Assembly (NCBI RefSeq): GCF_004353185.1
Contig: NZ_SMUS01000018.1
Span: 17,881 to 81,880, forward strand
Direction of reading: 5' to 3'
DNA length: 64,000 nt
From: Clostridium cuniculi
GTDB lineage: Bacteria; Bacillota; Clostridia; Clostridiales; Clostridiaceae
Positions 7,608 through 16,344 of this stretch are shown here, piece by piece. Every line of letters starts with the position of its first letter. Position 1 is the stretch's first letter. The notes beneath the pieces are model-generated. The model worked only from the letters and a program-made list of their open reading frames with translations. It had not been told where the DNA came from and did no database searches. The translations under genes were made by a program, and so were the position numbers.

Positions 7608-8303
7608 CTGTTTAAGAAAATTTTTGTTTTAACAACTTCACTTGCACTATCAATGTTCGGTATAAATGAATTTTGTGCACATGCAAGTGTTTTAAATAAT
7701 GAAAATAAAAAAGTTATTAATGTTAGTTATTTAGAAAAACATGATGATAATAATGATATAAACTCAAATAATGTTTCAAATAATGAAGGTAATGCTGTTC
7801 TAATTAAATCTGATAACGATATAATTATTAGTGACATTCCTACTAGTAGCAATGTAAATATTGTATTTACTTCTACAGTTGATAACATTATGAATGATAT
7901 TTCTATCTATAATAAAAAAGTAGAAGACCAAAAAGTTAATGAAGCTGAAACTAAAGCTGAAGCTAATGCTAAAACTGAAACTAAAACTCAAGAAGCTAGT
8001 ACTTCATATAAAGCTACCTATACAATGGAAGCTACTGCATATACTGGAGATACTACTACTGCCACTGGTGTTACCCCTGTTCGTAACCCAAATGGACTTA
8101 GTACTATTGCTGTAGACCCATCAATAATTCCTTTAGGTTCAAAAGTTTATATCCCAGGCTATGGTGAAGCCATTGCTGCAGATACTGGTGGAGCTATTAA
8201 AGGTCATAAAATTGATTTATTTTTAAATTCTGAAAATGAATGTATTAATTGGGGAAGACAAAATGTTACCCTATATATCCTAGCTTATCCTGGGGAGTGG
8301 TAA
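7608..8303 (+). CDS. secreted 3D-domain protein, probable CTG start
   Basis: Encodes a signal peptide, a variable Asn/Glu/Lys-rich linker (about residues 30-135) and a C-terminal 3D domain (about 142-231) with the three aspartates: the VDPS, ADTGG and KIDLF segments. 3D domains form the double-psi barrel of lytic transglycosylases (MltA, YabE, YuiC families), so it probably cleaves or remodels peptidoglycan outside the cell. Start choice: GGAGG at 7595-7599 lies 8 bases before CTG at 7608; from there the product begins FKKIFVLTTSLALSMFG, a good signal peptide ending around CAHA. No ATG fits, and the upstream TTG is part of the -35 box. The linker contains an EAETKAEANAKTETKT repeat region. 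Certain as a gene; the start is less certain. Confidence 0.85.
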   Translation: MFKKIFVLTTSLALSMFGINEFCAHASVLNNENKKVINVSYLEKHDDNNDINSNNVSNNEGNAVLIKSDNDIIISDIPTSSNVNIVFTSTVDNIMNDISIYNKKVEDQKVNEAETKAEANAKTETKTQEASTSYKATYTMEATAYTGDTTTATGVTPVRNPNGLSTIAVDPSIIPLGSKVYIPGYGEAIAADTGGAIKGHKIDLFLNSENECINWGRQNVTLYILAYPGEW

Positions 8304-8384
8304 AATTAATAAGTAATATTTTATTCCCTATTGTTCATACTAATTAAAGTAAGCTTTTTTATACTTTAATTAGGAGGGGTTATC

Positions 8385-8519
8385 TTGTTAATACCAAAAT
8401 TTATTTTTTGTATACATAAATATAATTCTGAAATAATAAGAAATATTTGTTTCAAAGGTGGCTATTACGAAAAGCTAACTTGTAAAAAATGTGGTAAAGT
8501 TAAAAATCTATATTGGTAA
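8385..8519 (+). CDS. 44-residue zinc-binding-like protein
   Basis: A short gene with a perfect AGGAGGGG site about 5 bases before a TTG start at 8385-8387 and a TAA stop at 8517-8519. The product has Cys9 and His11 near the N-terminus, Cys22, then KGGYYEKLTCKKCGKVKNLYW at the end with a CxxC pair. This looks like a small treble-clef or ribbon fold. It lies 81 bases after the 3D-domain gene on the same strand and shares its terminator, so they may be co-transcribed. Its function is unknown. Confidence 0.7.
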   Translation: MLIPKFIFCIHKYNSEIIRNICFKGGYYEKLTCKKCGKVKNLYW

Positions 8520-8540
8520 AATAACTTTATTGTATAACAT

Positions 8541-8576
8541 AAAAAGGAGTATCTTAATTTCAGGATACTCCTTTTT
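8541..8576. terminator. bidirectional terminator
   Basis: AAAAAGGAGTATC pairs with GATACTCCTTTTT around a 10-base loop, between the convergent small zinc-protein gene and the DUF4358 gene. Confidence 0.9.
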
Positions 8577-8584
8577 TAATTAAA

Positions 8585-9088
8585 TTATTTTATTAATTCT
8601 TCATATGTTGCTTGTGCATCTGAAGCTACTTCACTGTTTAATATAAATAATGAAACTAAATTTCCATCAACCTTAACTTCTGCACTTTCAGCAATTTCCT
8701 TTTCTGCTGGATAAAAAGCATTTCCTACTTTATCTTGTAAAACCTGTTCTACTGAAGCTTTTACAGCATCAACTTTACCATCTTTAGCCTTAACAACCAT
8801 AATAAATCCAGGCCCTGGAGAAATTTGAGTTTCTAATATTCCATAATCTTCTACATCATCTAAATTTAAATGATATATTTCTGATGCTATAGTATCATCA
8901 ATTTCAGCTGCAGCTCTTACATATTCTTTTTCATTTAACTTTTCTACTACATCTTTTGCTGATACTGAAGCTGTTTGTTGCTGGCTTTGCTCAGTTGATG
9001 ATGAATTTCCAGTATTCTTATTTCCACATCCAGTTAAAGTCGCTCCAACCATAATTGCTATTAATGTACTAACTAATATCTTTTTCAT
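8585..9088 (-). CDS. DUF4358 lipoprotein
   Basis: A 167-residue exported protein. The N-terminus is a lipoprotein signal with LTGC as lipobox (Cys at about residue 21), followed by a Ser/Gln-rich spacer. The remaining ~115 residues match DUF4358, seen in many clostridial lipoproteins of unknown role; the segments GFIMVVKAKDGKVDAVKASV and PAEKEIAESAEVKV are typical. It should be anchored to the outer face of the membrane. GAGG lies 8 bases before the ATG. Monocistronic, with its own terminator. Confidence 0.8.
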   Translation of the reverse strand: MKKILVSTLIAIMVGATLTGCGNKNTGNSSSTEQSQQQTASVSAKDVVEKLNEKEYVRAAAEIDDTIASEIYHLNLDDVEDYGILETQISPGPGFIMVVKAKDGKVDAVKASVEQVLQDKVGNAFYPAEKEIAESAEVKVDGNLVSLFILNSEVASDAQATYEELIK

Positions 9089-9384
9089 TCTTATAACCTC
9101 ACTTTATTCTTTTGTTATATCACTTATCTTATCATTCTATTAGACTATTCACTTATTTAAATTGTTCCCAATACTTTTAAAATTTTTTCTTTTATTCGTT
9201 TCCAAATATTTACATTTACGTTTTTTTTCATTATACTTATATTAAGAAACACCTTCTACCCTTAAATTGAAGTAAAAGTTTTATTAATATAATTACAAAT
9301 CGGGTAATTATATCCGAATAAATCATAGATTTATAGTGTTAATTAAACTTTAAAGTTTCTCTTTTATGAAATGAGGTGATTTAT

Positions 9385-10170
9385 ATAGACCATAATAATT
9401 TTGACTTAAACGCAAGACGAAAATTACTTCATGAACGAAAAAGACAAAGACAAAAAAGATTTAGGATTATAATTTCATCAATTCCACTACTGATTCTATC
9501 AATAACCATAACAGTTATTATGTTAAATAGAAATAATACAGTTGCAACATTTAATTTAGCTATACCTAAAGTCGAAGAAAAAGAAATTTATACTGTTTGC
9601 CTAGATCCAGGCCATGGTGATTGGGATTATGGTGCAATCAGTCCAAATGGTACAGCAGAAAAAGATATCACACTTGCCATTTCCTTAAAGCTAGGAAAAC
9701 TATTAGAAGAAGATGGTAGCTTTAAGGTTATTTATACTCGTGCAACAGATACTATGGATTGGATAGAAACCTCTAATGATAGTCTAAAAGAAAGAATTAA
9801 AATCTCTAAACTATGTAATGCTGATATATTTGTTTCTATTCATTGTAACTACAGCTCTGATTCTAATGATGTTTCAGGGGTTGAAACTTGGTATAACCCT
9901 TCTAATGATAGTAGTTTAAATTTAGCAAAATATTTACAACAAGCTCTAATAGACTTAGATTATACTACTAATAGGGGGTTAAAATCCTATGTCCCCGGTG
10001 AAGAACTTGCAGTTTTAGAATTGAATACTTCAACATCAGCATTAATTGAATTAGGTTTCCTAACAAACTCTTCTGATGAGAAATATCTTACTTCAGACCT
10101 TGGACAATCCAACTGTGCCAATGCACTTTATAACGCAATTGTTGAATATAGAGATGACACCAATGAATAA
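9385..10170 (+). CDS. N-acetylmuramoyl-L-alanine amidase (Amidase_3), membrane-anchored
   Basis: A cytoplasmic basic N-terminus (LNARRKLLHERKRQRQKRF), one membrane segment (about 33-53), then an Amidase_3 domain that cuts the bond between muramic acid and L-alanine in peptidoglycan. Zinc ligands are visible as the His in DPGHGDWD, the Glu in NGTAEKD and the His in FVSIHCNY, with the catalytic Glu in ALIELGFLTN. Start: GAGGTGAT at 9373-9380 is a perfect Shine-Dalgarno match and overlaps the GTG at 9376, so GTG is unlikely. The in-frame codon 8 bases after GAGG is ATA at 9385, which I use. No in-frame ATG occurs before the end of the membrane segment. The gene is clear; the start is provisional. 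Confidence 0.85.
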   Translation: MDHNNFDLNARRKLLHERKRQRQKRFRIIISSIPLLILSITITVIMLNRNNTVATFNLAIPKVEEKEIYTVCLDPGHGDWDYGAISPNGTAEKDITLAISLKLGKLLEEDGSFKVIYTRATDTMDWIETSNDSLKERIKISKLCNADIFVSIHCNYSSDSNDVSGVETWYNPSNDSSLNLAKYLQQALIDLDYTTNRGLKSYVPGEELAVLELNTSTSALIELGFLTNSSDEKYLTSDLGQSNCANALYNAIVEYRDDTNE

Positions 10171-10173
10171 AAT

Positions 10174-10212
10174 AAAAAGCCACAATATATATAATTATAT
10201 ATTGTGACCTTT
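10174..10212. terminator. bidirectional terminator
   Basis: CACAATATATA pairs with TATATATTGTG, flanked by AAAAGC and CCTTTT, between the convergent amidase and galactanase genes. Confidence 0.85.
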
Positions 10213-10220
10213 TATTACTT

Positions 10221-13200
10221 CTATACATTTTGTATCTTGTTTATTTTTCCCTTCAAAAATGCTATCCCTATAATTATACTTATAGCACCTAATAATCCTA
10301 TTGCTTGAGAACCAATGCCTTCACCAGTTTTAGGTAATTTTCCTAATTGATCATTTTTTATTTCATTCCCCTTATCATTTTCCTCTACTTTAATAATAAT
10401 CTCATCTTTATTATTCTCATTAGTTATATTAGAATTACTTTCAATGTCCTCATCATCAGGATTTATACCTTCACTTTCATTAATAACTTCCTCTAAAAGA
10501 TTATATTTTTCTTTTAATAAAGCAATAATTGAATTAACTTCCTCTTCTGTTGCATCTTCATCATTTATTAATTCATTAGCTATAGCTAATACCTTCTTAT
10601 ATTCATTAAAACTTTCTTCTGTATATTTATTTTTATCAATATCCTTATACTCTTCAACTAATAACAAAAGTTCTGTCTTATCCACTTTTTTTATTAATGA
10701 GTTAATAGCATTATTTATAGATATCACAGCCTCATCTATTTTTTCTTGAGTTACTTCTGCACTTACCATTAATTTTTTAGCCTCATTAATATTATTAGTT
10801 AGTTCATTCCATGATTTAGGTGTATATTCTTTCTCATCTATTAAATCTAGATTATTTATTACATCTTCTAATTCATCATAATTTATGTTAGTAATATAAT
10901 TTAACTCTATACTATCTATTACTGTCCAACAACCCGCTTTTCCATCAAAATCAAATCCAATTTCAACATCTTCACTATTTACCCAAACTGGAATTGAAAT
11001 TTTCTGCCATACATTATTAGTATGTCCTATTTTAAATTCTGTTACCTTTTCTCCCTGTCTTATATACATAAAGTCTGAATTATAATCTCCACCGCTGTAT
11101 ACCCAAGCACTTAATTCATATTTACCACAATTTAAATCCTTCACCTTTTGATTAATATTTACATTAAATTCTTTATCACTCCATACTGATAGTGCATATT
11201 TTCCTGATGGTGCATCATCGCCAAACCAAGTTCTATCTTGTGCTTGTACTGCATTAATATCACCTTCCACATTCCACCCTTCAAGTGTTCCTATTTCAAA
11301 ATCCCAATTCTCTAATACTATTCTCTCTGACATTCTTAAGATAACTTCTTTATTTAAAGAAGGCTTTACTTCTACATTGCTTAATTTAGCAGCTCCATAA
11401 CCTTCTGCTTCACATAATATAACATAGTTTTTATTATCCAGAATATCTTTGATCTCAAAAATTCCATTTTCATCACTTGTTGTAACAAATTTCTCTTCTT
11501 CTTTTAGACTTATTGTAACTTTAGCACCAGAAACCTTATTATTGTTATTATCAACAACAATCCCAGTAATGCTTCCTAATGATTTTTCTAATTCAAAATT
11601 AACCTCTTCGGTCGTAATTCCCTTGTTTACTTTAATATCAGAAACAGCCATTTCTAAATAGCCTTCTTTAGTTGCAGTAACATTATATCTATCTCCAATT
11701 TCTATATATTCTATTTTATATTGACCATTTTCATCAGTTACTGCCTTATACTCTTTATTATCATTTCCTACAGCTGTTATAGTAACACCTGATACTATAT
11801 TTCCTTCATTATCTTTTACAACTCCCGATATTGCTCCTGAATTAATTATTAATTTAAAATCTATTCCATTAGTATCTTCCTCAAGGCTTACCTTAATATT
11901 ATCAGCATAAGTACTTTCATAACCTTGCCTTTTGACATTAATCTTATAATTATCACCAGCCGGTAAATCTCCTAAAATATAAGTTCCATCGGCTTTTGAT
12001 ATAGTACTAAATTTCTTTTCTCCTACAACTGAATAAACTTCTGCTCCTTCTATTGGGTTATTATTTTCATCAGTTATCTTTCCTTGTACACTTCCACTGC
12101 CTAAAACTATTTCAATCTTCGATACTTCACCTTGAACTACATCAAACACTTTAGTTGAACTACTATATCCATCTTTATTTACAGTAATTGAATTATTATA
12201 AGAAGTTTCAACTTCATTCATAAAAAATCTTCCATATTTATCCGTAGTCTTTACATACTTCTCATTGTTTATGTTTAAAACAACCTCTGCTCCAACTATC
12301 TTATTTCCATTTTCGCCAGTAACAATTCCAGAAATAATTCCTTTAGTTGTTCCTTCAGTATTATCTCTAAAAGAGTTTAAGGAAGGTAAAGCTTTACCAT
12401 CAAAATCAAACAATGTTGTATTAGATACTACGTTATCTCCTGCTTTATCTTCACTTCCATCTTCAGCTTCTCCCCTTTCCATAGCCCATCCTACTCCATC
12501 ATAAGCTATCATAACAGGATCCCAATATAAATCTCCTATTATACAATTATTTTCTGCATTTCTTATTCCATTAAATAACTCATCTAAAAATTCCTTTTGC
12601 CCTTGTGGAGATGATTCATGACTTTCATTTCCATTATCACTTAATTGTCCTGGCCATCCATCTGGCTTAGTTGGATTCCAGTTATATCCCGTTTCCATAA
12701 TTAATATTTTCTTATTATATTTTTGTGATAATTCATTAAACCATGGAATTATATCTTCTACATTCTTTTTAGTCCAAAATGGATAATATGAAGCACCTAT
12801 AATATCATAATTAACATTATTCTCAATACAGCCATCTAAAAATGTAGTATATCTGTTATCCTCACCTGCTTCATCCAAATGAAGTACTACTTTGGTATTA
12901 GTTGAAATTTCTTTTACTGCTCTATATCCAGCATTTAAAAATCTTGCCAACTGTTCAAAATTTGATACTCTTCCATATGGATATAATATTCCATACTGCA
13001 TTTCATTCCCTAAAGAAATATATTCTGGGGTAGTACCTTGATCTACAAGTTTTTGCATTACCTCTTTAGTATACTCATATACCAATTTTTCTAATTTATC
13101 AACAGCAGCATCATTTTCTAATCCCTCTATTTCCTTTCTCCAAGACGATGGAATTTCTTGTGTTGCACCATTTGGCCACCAATCACTATAATTTAATGTA

Positions 13201-13988
13201 ACTTCTATTTCCATTCCAACTTCTTTTGCTCTTCTTGCACTTTTTAATAAATCTTCTGTATTTTGATATCCGTCTGGTAAATAGTAATTAGGATTTGTTA
13301 TAGAGCCATGCTCTCTACCTGTATCATTATGTGTTCTTAATCTTGCAAAATTAAATCCACTTTCAGCTAATATATGAAATACATCTCTTTCTTCTCCCTC
13401 ACTATCATAGAATCTTCCACCTAGGTCTTCTATATAGTTAACCATGGTTAAGTCTCCACCTTTTAAAAACTTATATTCTTCATCAGTTTTGACTAAAGAA
13501 ATACAATCATAATTTGACCATGTTCCTCCTCTTCCCTTTGAATAAAATCCTATAGTTACTGAATTATTAGTTACCTCAAAATTTAATACAACCTTAGTAA
13601 ATTCATTTGTTATAGGTATACTTGTTCTAGCTCCTGTTCCACCAAAATCATTAGCATAAAGATAATGTGCTTCTTGATTCCCTCCACTGGCAGCATAAGC
13701 TTCTACTCTATAATATCCATTTTCTATTCCAGTAATAGTCTGCTCTGTCCATACTTCATAATCAGTATCATTCCAATAACCTAAACTATATGAATCATCA
13801 TATCCCCAATTATCCTTACCTGTAGCTGCATTAACATCTCCCTTTACATCCCAACCATCTAACCAGTTCTTAAAACTACTATTAATTATCTTATTATCCT
13901 CAGCCATGGTAGGAATAGTTATTAAAGATGTAGTATATATTGCAGTTGCAATAATTCCAAAAACCTTTTTTATTATTCTCTTAATCAA
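10221..13988 (-). CDS. LPXTG-anchored arabinogalactan endo-beta-1,4-galactanase (GH53)
   Basis: A 1255-residue cell-surface enzyme expected to cleave beta-1,4-galactan side chains of pectin. Domain order: signal peptide (1-29); a CBM61-like module (about 33-168); GH53 catalytic domain (about 175-545) with acid/base Glu329 in SLGNEMQYG and nucleophile Glu432 in LIMETGYNW; four carboxypeptidase-regulatory-like beta-sandwich repeats (about 551-885), each opening with a SGxVxDxxGN-type stretch; a second CBM61-like module (about 886-1030); two FIVAR helical repeats (about 1030-1165); an acidic linker; LPKTG at about 1218, a membrane segment and a basic tail. This is a sortase substrate; no sortase gene is in the window. 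The start is a TTG 10 bases after GGGGG. It is far larger than plain GH53 enzymes (about 400 residues). Confidence 0.92.
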   Translation of the reverse strand: MIKRIIKKVFGIIATAIYTTSLITIPTMAEDNKIINSSFKNWLDGWDVKGDVNAATGKDNWGYDDSYSLGYWNDTDYEVWTEQTITGIENGYYRVEAYAASGGNQEAHYLYANDFGGTGARTSIPITNEFTKVVLNFEVTNNSVTIGFYSKGRGGTWSNYDCISLVKTDEEYKFLKGGDLTMVNYIEDLGGRFYDSEGEERDVFHILAESGFNFARLRTHNDTGREHGSITNPNYYLPDGYQNTEDLLKSARRAKEVGMEIEVTLNYSDWWPNGATQEIPSSWRKEIEGLENDAAVDKLEKLVYEYTKEVMQKLVDQGTTPEYISLGNEMQYGILYPYGRVSNFEQLARFLNAGYRAVKEISTNTKVVLHLDEAGEDNRYTTFLDGCIENNVNYDIIGASYYPFWTKKNVEDIIPWFNELSQKYNKKILIMETGYNWNPTKPDGWPGQLSDNGNESHESSPQGQKEFLDELFNGIRNAENNCIIGDLYWDPVMIAYDGVGWAMERGEAEDGSEDKAGDNVVSNTTLFDFDGKALPSLNSFRDNTEGTTKGIISGIVTGENGNKIVGAEVVLNINNEKYVKTTDKYGRFFMNEVETSYNNSITVNKDGYSSSTKVFDVVQGEVSKIEIVLGSGSVQGKITDENNNPIEGAEVYSVVGEKKFSTISKADGTYILGDLPAGDNYKINVKRQGYESTYADNIKVSLEEDTNGIDFKLIINSGAISGVVKDNEGNIVSGVTITAVGNDNKEYKAVTDENGQYKIEYIEIGDRYNVTATKEGYLEMAVSDIKVNKGITTEEVNFELEKSLGSITGIVVDNNNNKVSGAKVTISLKEEEKFVTTSDENGIFEIKDILDNKNYVILCEAEGYGAAKLSNVEVKPSLNKEVILRMSERIVLENWDFEIGTLEGWNVEGDINAVQAQDRTWFGDDAPSGKYALSVWSDKEFNVNINQKVKDLNCGKYELSAWVYSGGDYNSDFMYIRQGEKVTEFKIGHTNNVWQKISIPVWVNSEDVEIGFDFDGKAGCWTVIDSIELNYITNINYDELEDVINNLDLIDEKEYTPKSWNELTNNINEAKKLMVSAEVTQEKIDEAVISINNAINSLIKKVDKTELLLLVEEYKDIDKNKYTEESFNEYKKVLAIANELINDEDATEEEVNSIIALLKEKYNLLEEVINESEGINPDDEDIESNSNITNENNKDEIIIKVEENDKGNEIKNDQLGKLPKTGEGIGSQAIGLLGAISIIIGIAFLKGKINKIQNV

Positions 13989-14119
13989 AATCCAATATCC
14001 CCCTTATACCTGTTATACGTTTTCATAATCATATTTATATTAGCATTATTATTTGTTATTAAAATAAGTAAAATCATTAGATTATAGTAATTTAATTAGT
14101 AATTTATTTTTAATAAAAA

Positions 14120-14157
14120 AATCTAAATAACAGTAATACACTACTATTATTTAGATT
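14120..14157 (-). terminator. terminator of the aldose-epimerase gene
   Basis: AATCTAAATAA(C)AGTA pairs with TACT(A)TTATTTAGATT. On the minus strand it ends in seven T about 12 bases after the stop. Confidence 0.85.
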
Positions 14158-14168
14158 CTTTTAAATTA

Positions 14169-15044
14169 TTATTTTATTGTTAATGTATATGCACTATTAA
14201 ACTTTTGACCTACTTCTAACTTTTCTATTCCAGCTTTATCTTTTAATTCTCCATCAAAATCCTCAAAGTCAGCATGTCCATACCATGGTTCTATACATAC
14301 AAAAGGTGCTCCTGTTGCTTTTGTCCATAATCCCATATAAGGAAATCCAGTAAAGTCCATAGTTAATACTTTATCATGATTAACAGATTTTAAACTTATT
14401 TTATTAGATTTTAAGCTATCAAAAACTAAGGCATCTCCCTTAAATACATCAAAGTTTAATGGTATTATATTATTGTCAACTAAATATTGCTTTCTTTCAC
14501 GCTTTATATAACCCTGTTCACTTATAGGAATTATGTCACAATTTTCTTTTTCATTAAACTCAAAATAATAGTCATCTATTATTTCTCCAGCTACCATTGG
14601 ACACATAAAGGCTGGATGAGCTCCTATTGAAAAATAAATTATCTTATTATCAGTATTTTCTACTATATATTCTGTTACAACTCCATTTTCTACTAAAGTA
14701 TAAACAATTTTTAATGAAAATTTATATGGATACACCTTTAAAGTTTCTTCTGAAGCAACTAATTCAAAAATAATCTTATCATCTGTTTTTTCAATCATTT
14801 CAAACTCTTTTAATCTAGCTAATCCATGTTGTGGTAAATTATATTCTTTACCATCAACCTTATAAGTTCCATTCTTAACTTTTCCTACTATCGGAAATAA
14901 TACTGGTGCACTATAGCCCCAATACCTTTTGTTTCTATTCCATAAATATTCAGTTCCATCTACCTTTGATGTAATATTGTGAAGCTCTGCTCCCTGTTTA
15001 CTTACAGTAATCTTAACCTTTTCATTTTCTAATGTATATAACAT
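14169..15044 (-). CDS. aldose 1-epimerase (galactose mutarotase) family protein
   Basis: A 291-residue protein of the LacX-like branch of aldose epimerases, which interconvert the alpha and beta anomers of hexoses. Supporting stretches are the N-terminal GAELHNITSK, YWGYSAPVLFPIVGK, LPQHGLARLKEF with a probable catalytic His, and FSIGAHPAFMCP with the second His. A Glu/Trp pair in CIEPWYGHADF lies near the C-terminus. The length is normal for the family. It is next to the galactanase gene but has its own terminator; a role in handling released galactose is a reasonable inference. Confidence 0.85.
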   Translation of the reverse strand: MLYTLENEKVKITVSKQGAELHNITSKVDGTEYLWNRNKRYWGYSAPVLFPIVGKVKNGTYKVDGKEYNLPQHGLARLKEFEMIEKTDDKIIFELVASEETLKVYPYKFSLKIVYTLVENGVVTEYIVENTDNKIIYFSIGAHPAFMCPMVAGEIIDDYYFEFNEKENCDIIPISEQGYIKRERKQYLVDNNIIPLNFDVFKGDALVFDSLKSNKISLKSVNHDKVLTMDFTGFPYMGLWTKATGAPFVCIEPWYGHADFEDFDGELKDKAGIEKLEVGQKFNSAYTLTIK

Positions 15045-15166
15045 TTTTTTCTCCCCTAACCATTATATATTTATAATAAAAAACACCTCGAAATATTATT
15101 GAATTATCACAATGATATCCTATACATAATTATATAATATATCAATAAATTATCATAGCCTAAAGA

Positions 15167-15222
15167 AAAAGCGCATTTAAAATAGTGAAGCTTAAATATC
15201 TACTATCCTAAATACGCTATTT
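15167..15222 (-). terminator. terminator of the rhodanese gene
   Basis: On the minus strand an imperfect long stem, AATAGCGTATTTA against TTTAAATGCGCTTTTT, sits just after the rhodanese stop, with a T-run at its end. Confidence 0.7.
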
Positions 15223-15223
15223 T

Positions 15224-15538
15224 TTATTCTAATATACCATTGTATCCTAAAATACCTTGGCCCAAATTATATAATTTAGTAAAACCTTCTTCTTCTAGCA
15301 TTTCACATGCTAATGCACTCTTATGTCCAGCTTTGCAATAAACTAAAATAGGCTTATCTTTATTTTCTTTTAAATCTTCAATTTCCCACTCTAGCTCCTC
15401 AACAGGAATATTTATTGCATTTGGTATTTTATTTTCCTTAAATTCACTATATCTTCTAACATCTATAATCATTAGATCTTTACAATCTTTAATTAAATTT
15501 TCAGCTTGCACACTACTAATTGATTTAAATGAACTCAT
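15224..15538 (-). CDS. single-domain rhodanese-like protein
   Basis: 104 residues forming one rhodanese domain, a sulfurtransferase fold that carries a persulfide on a cysteine. Visible marks: IDVRRYSEF, NAINIPVEELE and the active-site loop LVYCKAGHKSALAC, in which the first Cys is the nucleophile. The C-terminal GQGILGYNGILE corresponds to the usual GGxxxW end, but the Trp is absent. Single-domain forms of this kind (GlpE/PspE-like) act in cytoplasmic sulfur transfer; the substrate cannot be told. GAGGTG lies before the ATG. Confidence 0.85.
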   Translation of the reverse strand: MSSFKSISSVQAENLIKDCKDLMIIDVRRYSEFKENKIPNAINIPVEELEWEIEDLKENKDKPILVYCKAGHKSALACEMLEEEGFTKLYNLGQGILGYNGILE

Positions 15539-15605
15539 AACTACACCTCTTTTATCTTTACATTTAAATTAATTATAGTAATAATAACTATTATTTACAA
15601 GCAAT

Positions 15606-16151
15606 TTATTTCTTTATGGGCTTTATTGCATCTATAATAATTGAAACCATTCCTAAATTATTTTTAGAATTCCTAGTATCAAATCTATAACTTCTACATA
15701 TTTTGCCCTTTGATTCATCCCATTCTCTATAATGAAAATCTCCTTGTTCATCACAATATTCTAAAAGTGTAACTTCAAAACCAGCACTCTCAAAGACATT
15801 CACTAATGTTTTGTAATCATATACGATTTTATGTGCACATGCTGGATGATCCTCATGTCCCGGTCCTCCAATTTTAATCATATTTTGATACCATTCATTT
15901 CTAAAGTTTTTATCAGGAACTGCACATCTTACATATCCACCTGGCTTTAAAAATTTATAACAATTTTCTGCTGCCTTTAATCCTTCTTCATAGGTTAAAT
16001 GTTCCCATACATGCTCCGCTAAAATTGCCTCTATCTCATTATCTTTTACAATATTTTCCCACTGCTCTATTGATAATAAATTAAGCTCATTCTCCTGAGT
16101 TGAAACCCATCCATCATATTTTACTTTTCCTGCTCCTACGATTATTCTCAT
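15606..16151 (-). CDS. SAM-dependent methyltransferase (class I), substrate unknown
   Basis: A 181-residue class I methyltransferase: a short version of the SAM-binding glycine motif at the N-terminus (IVGAGKVKYDGWV), AILAEHVWEHL (motif typical of this group, with HVWEHL), and FLKPGGYVRCAVPD. A cysteine/histidine pair (HPACAHK) and a C-terminal beta region follow. The first glycine motif is compressed, as in several small predicted methyltransferases of sugar or lipid pathways. I start it at the ATG at 16149-16151, 9 bases after the G-rich Shine-Dalgarno, because the ATG three codons upstream abuts that site. Confidence 0.75.
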   Translation of the reverse strand: MRIIVGAGKVKYDGWVSTQENELNLLSIEQWENIVKDNEIEAILAEHVWEHLTYEEGLKAAENCYKFLKPGGYVRCAVPDKNFRNEWYQNMIKIGGPGHEDHPACAHKIVYDYKTLVNVFESAGFEVTLLEYCDEQGDFHYREWDESKGKICRSYRFDTRNSKNNLGMVSIIIDAIKPIKK

Positions 16152-16344
16152 AATACTCATCCCCCTAATACTTTTATAAAAAATGTGTAATTATATAATT
16201 TTCAACGAGCACCTTTATGCAAATAATTTAAATTTTATTATTATATTGAATAATATATATTTTATACCATTTTTATCCTTTAAGTAAATATTTTTAATTT
16301 TTTCATAAAAATAATCATAATATATATTAATTTATTAAAATTAT

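Noticed and set aside
7800..7991. Minus-strand Ser/Phe-rich frame
   Set aside because: Antisense image of the repetitive Lys/Glu/Ala linker of the 3D-domain protein.
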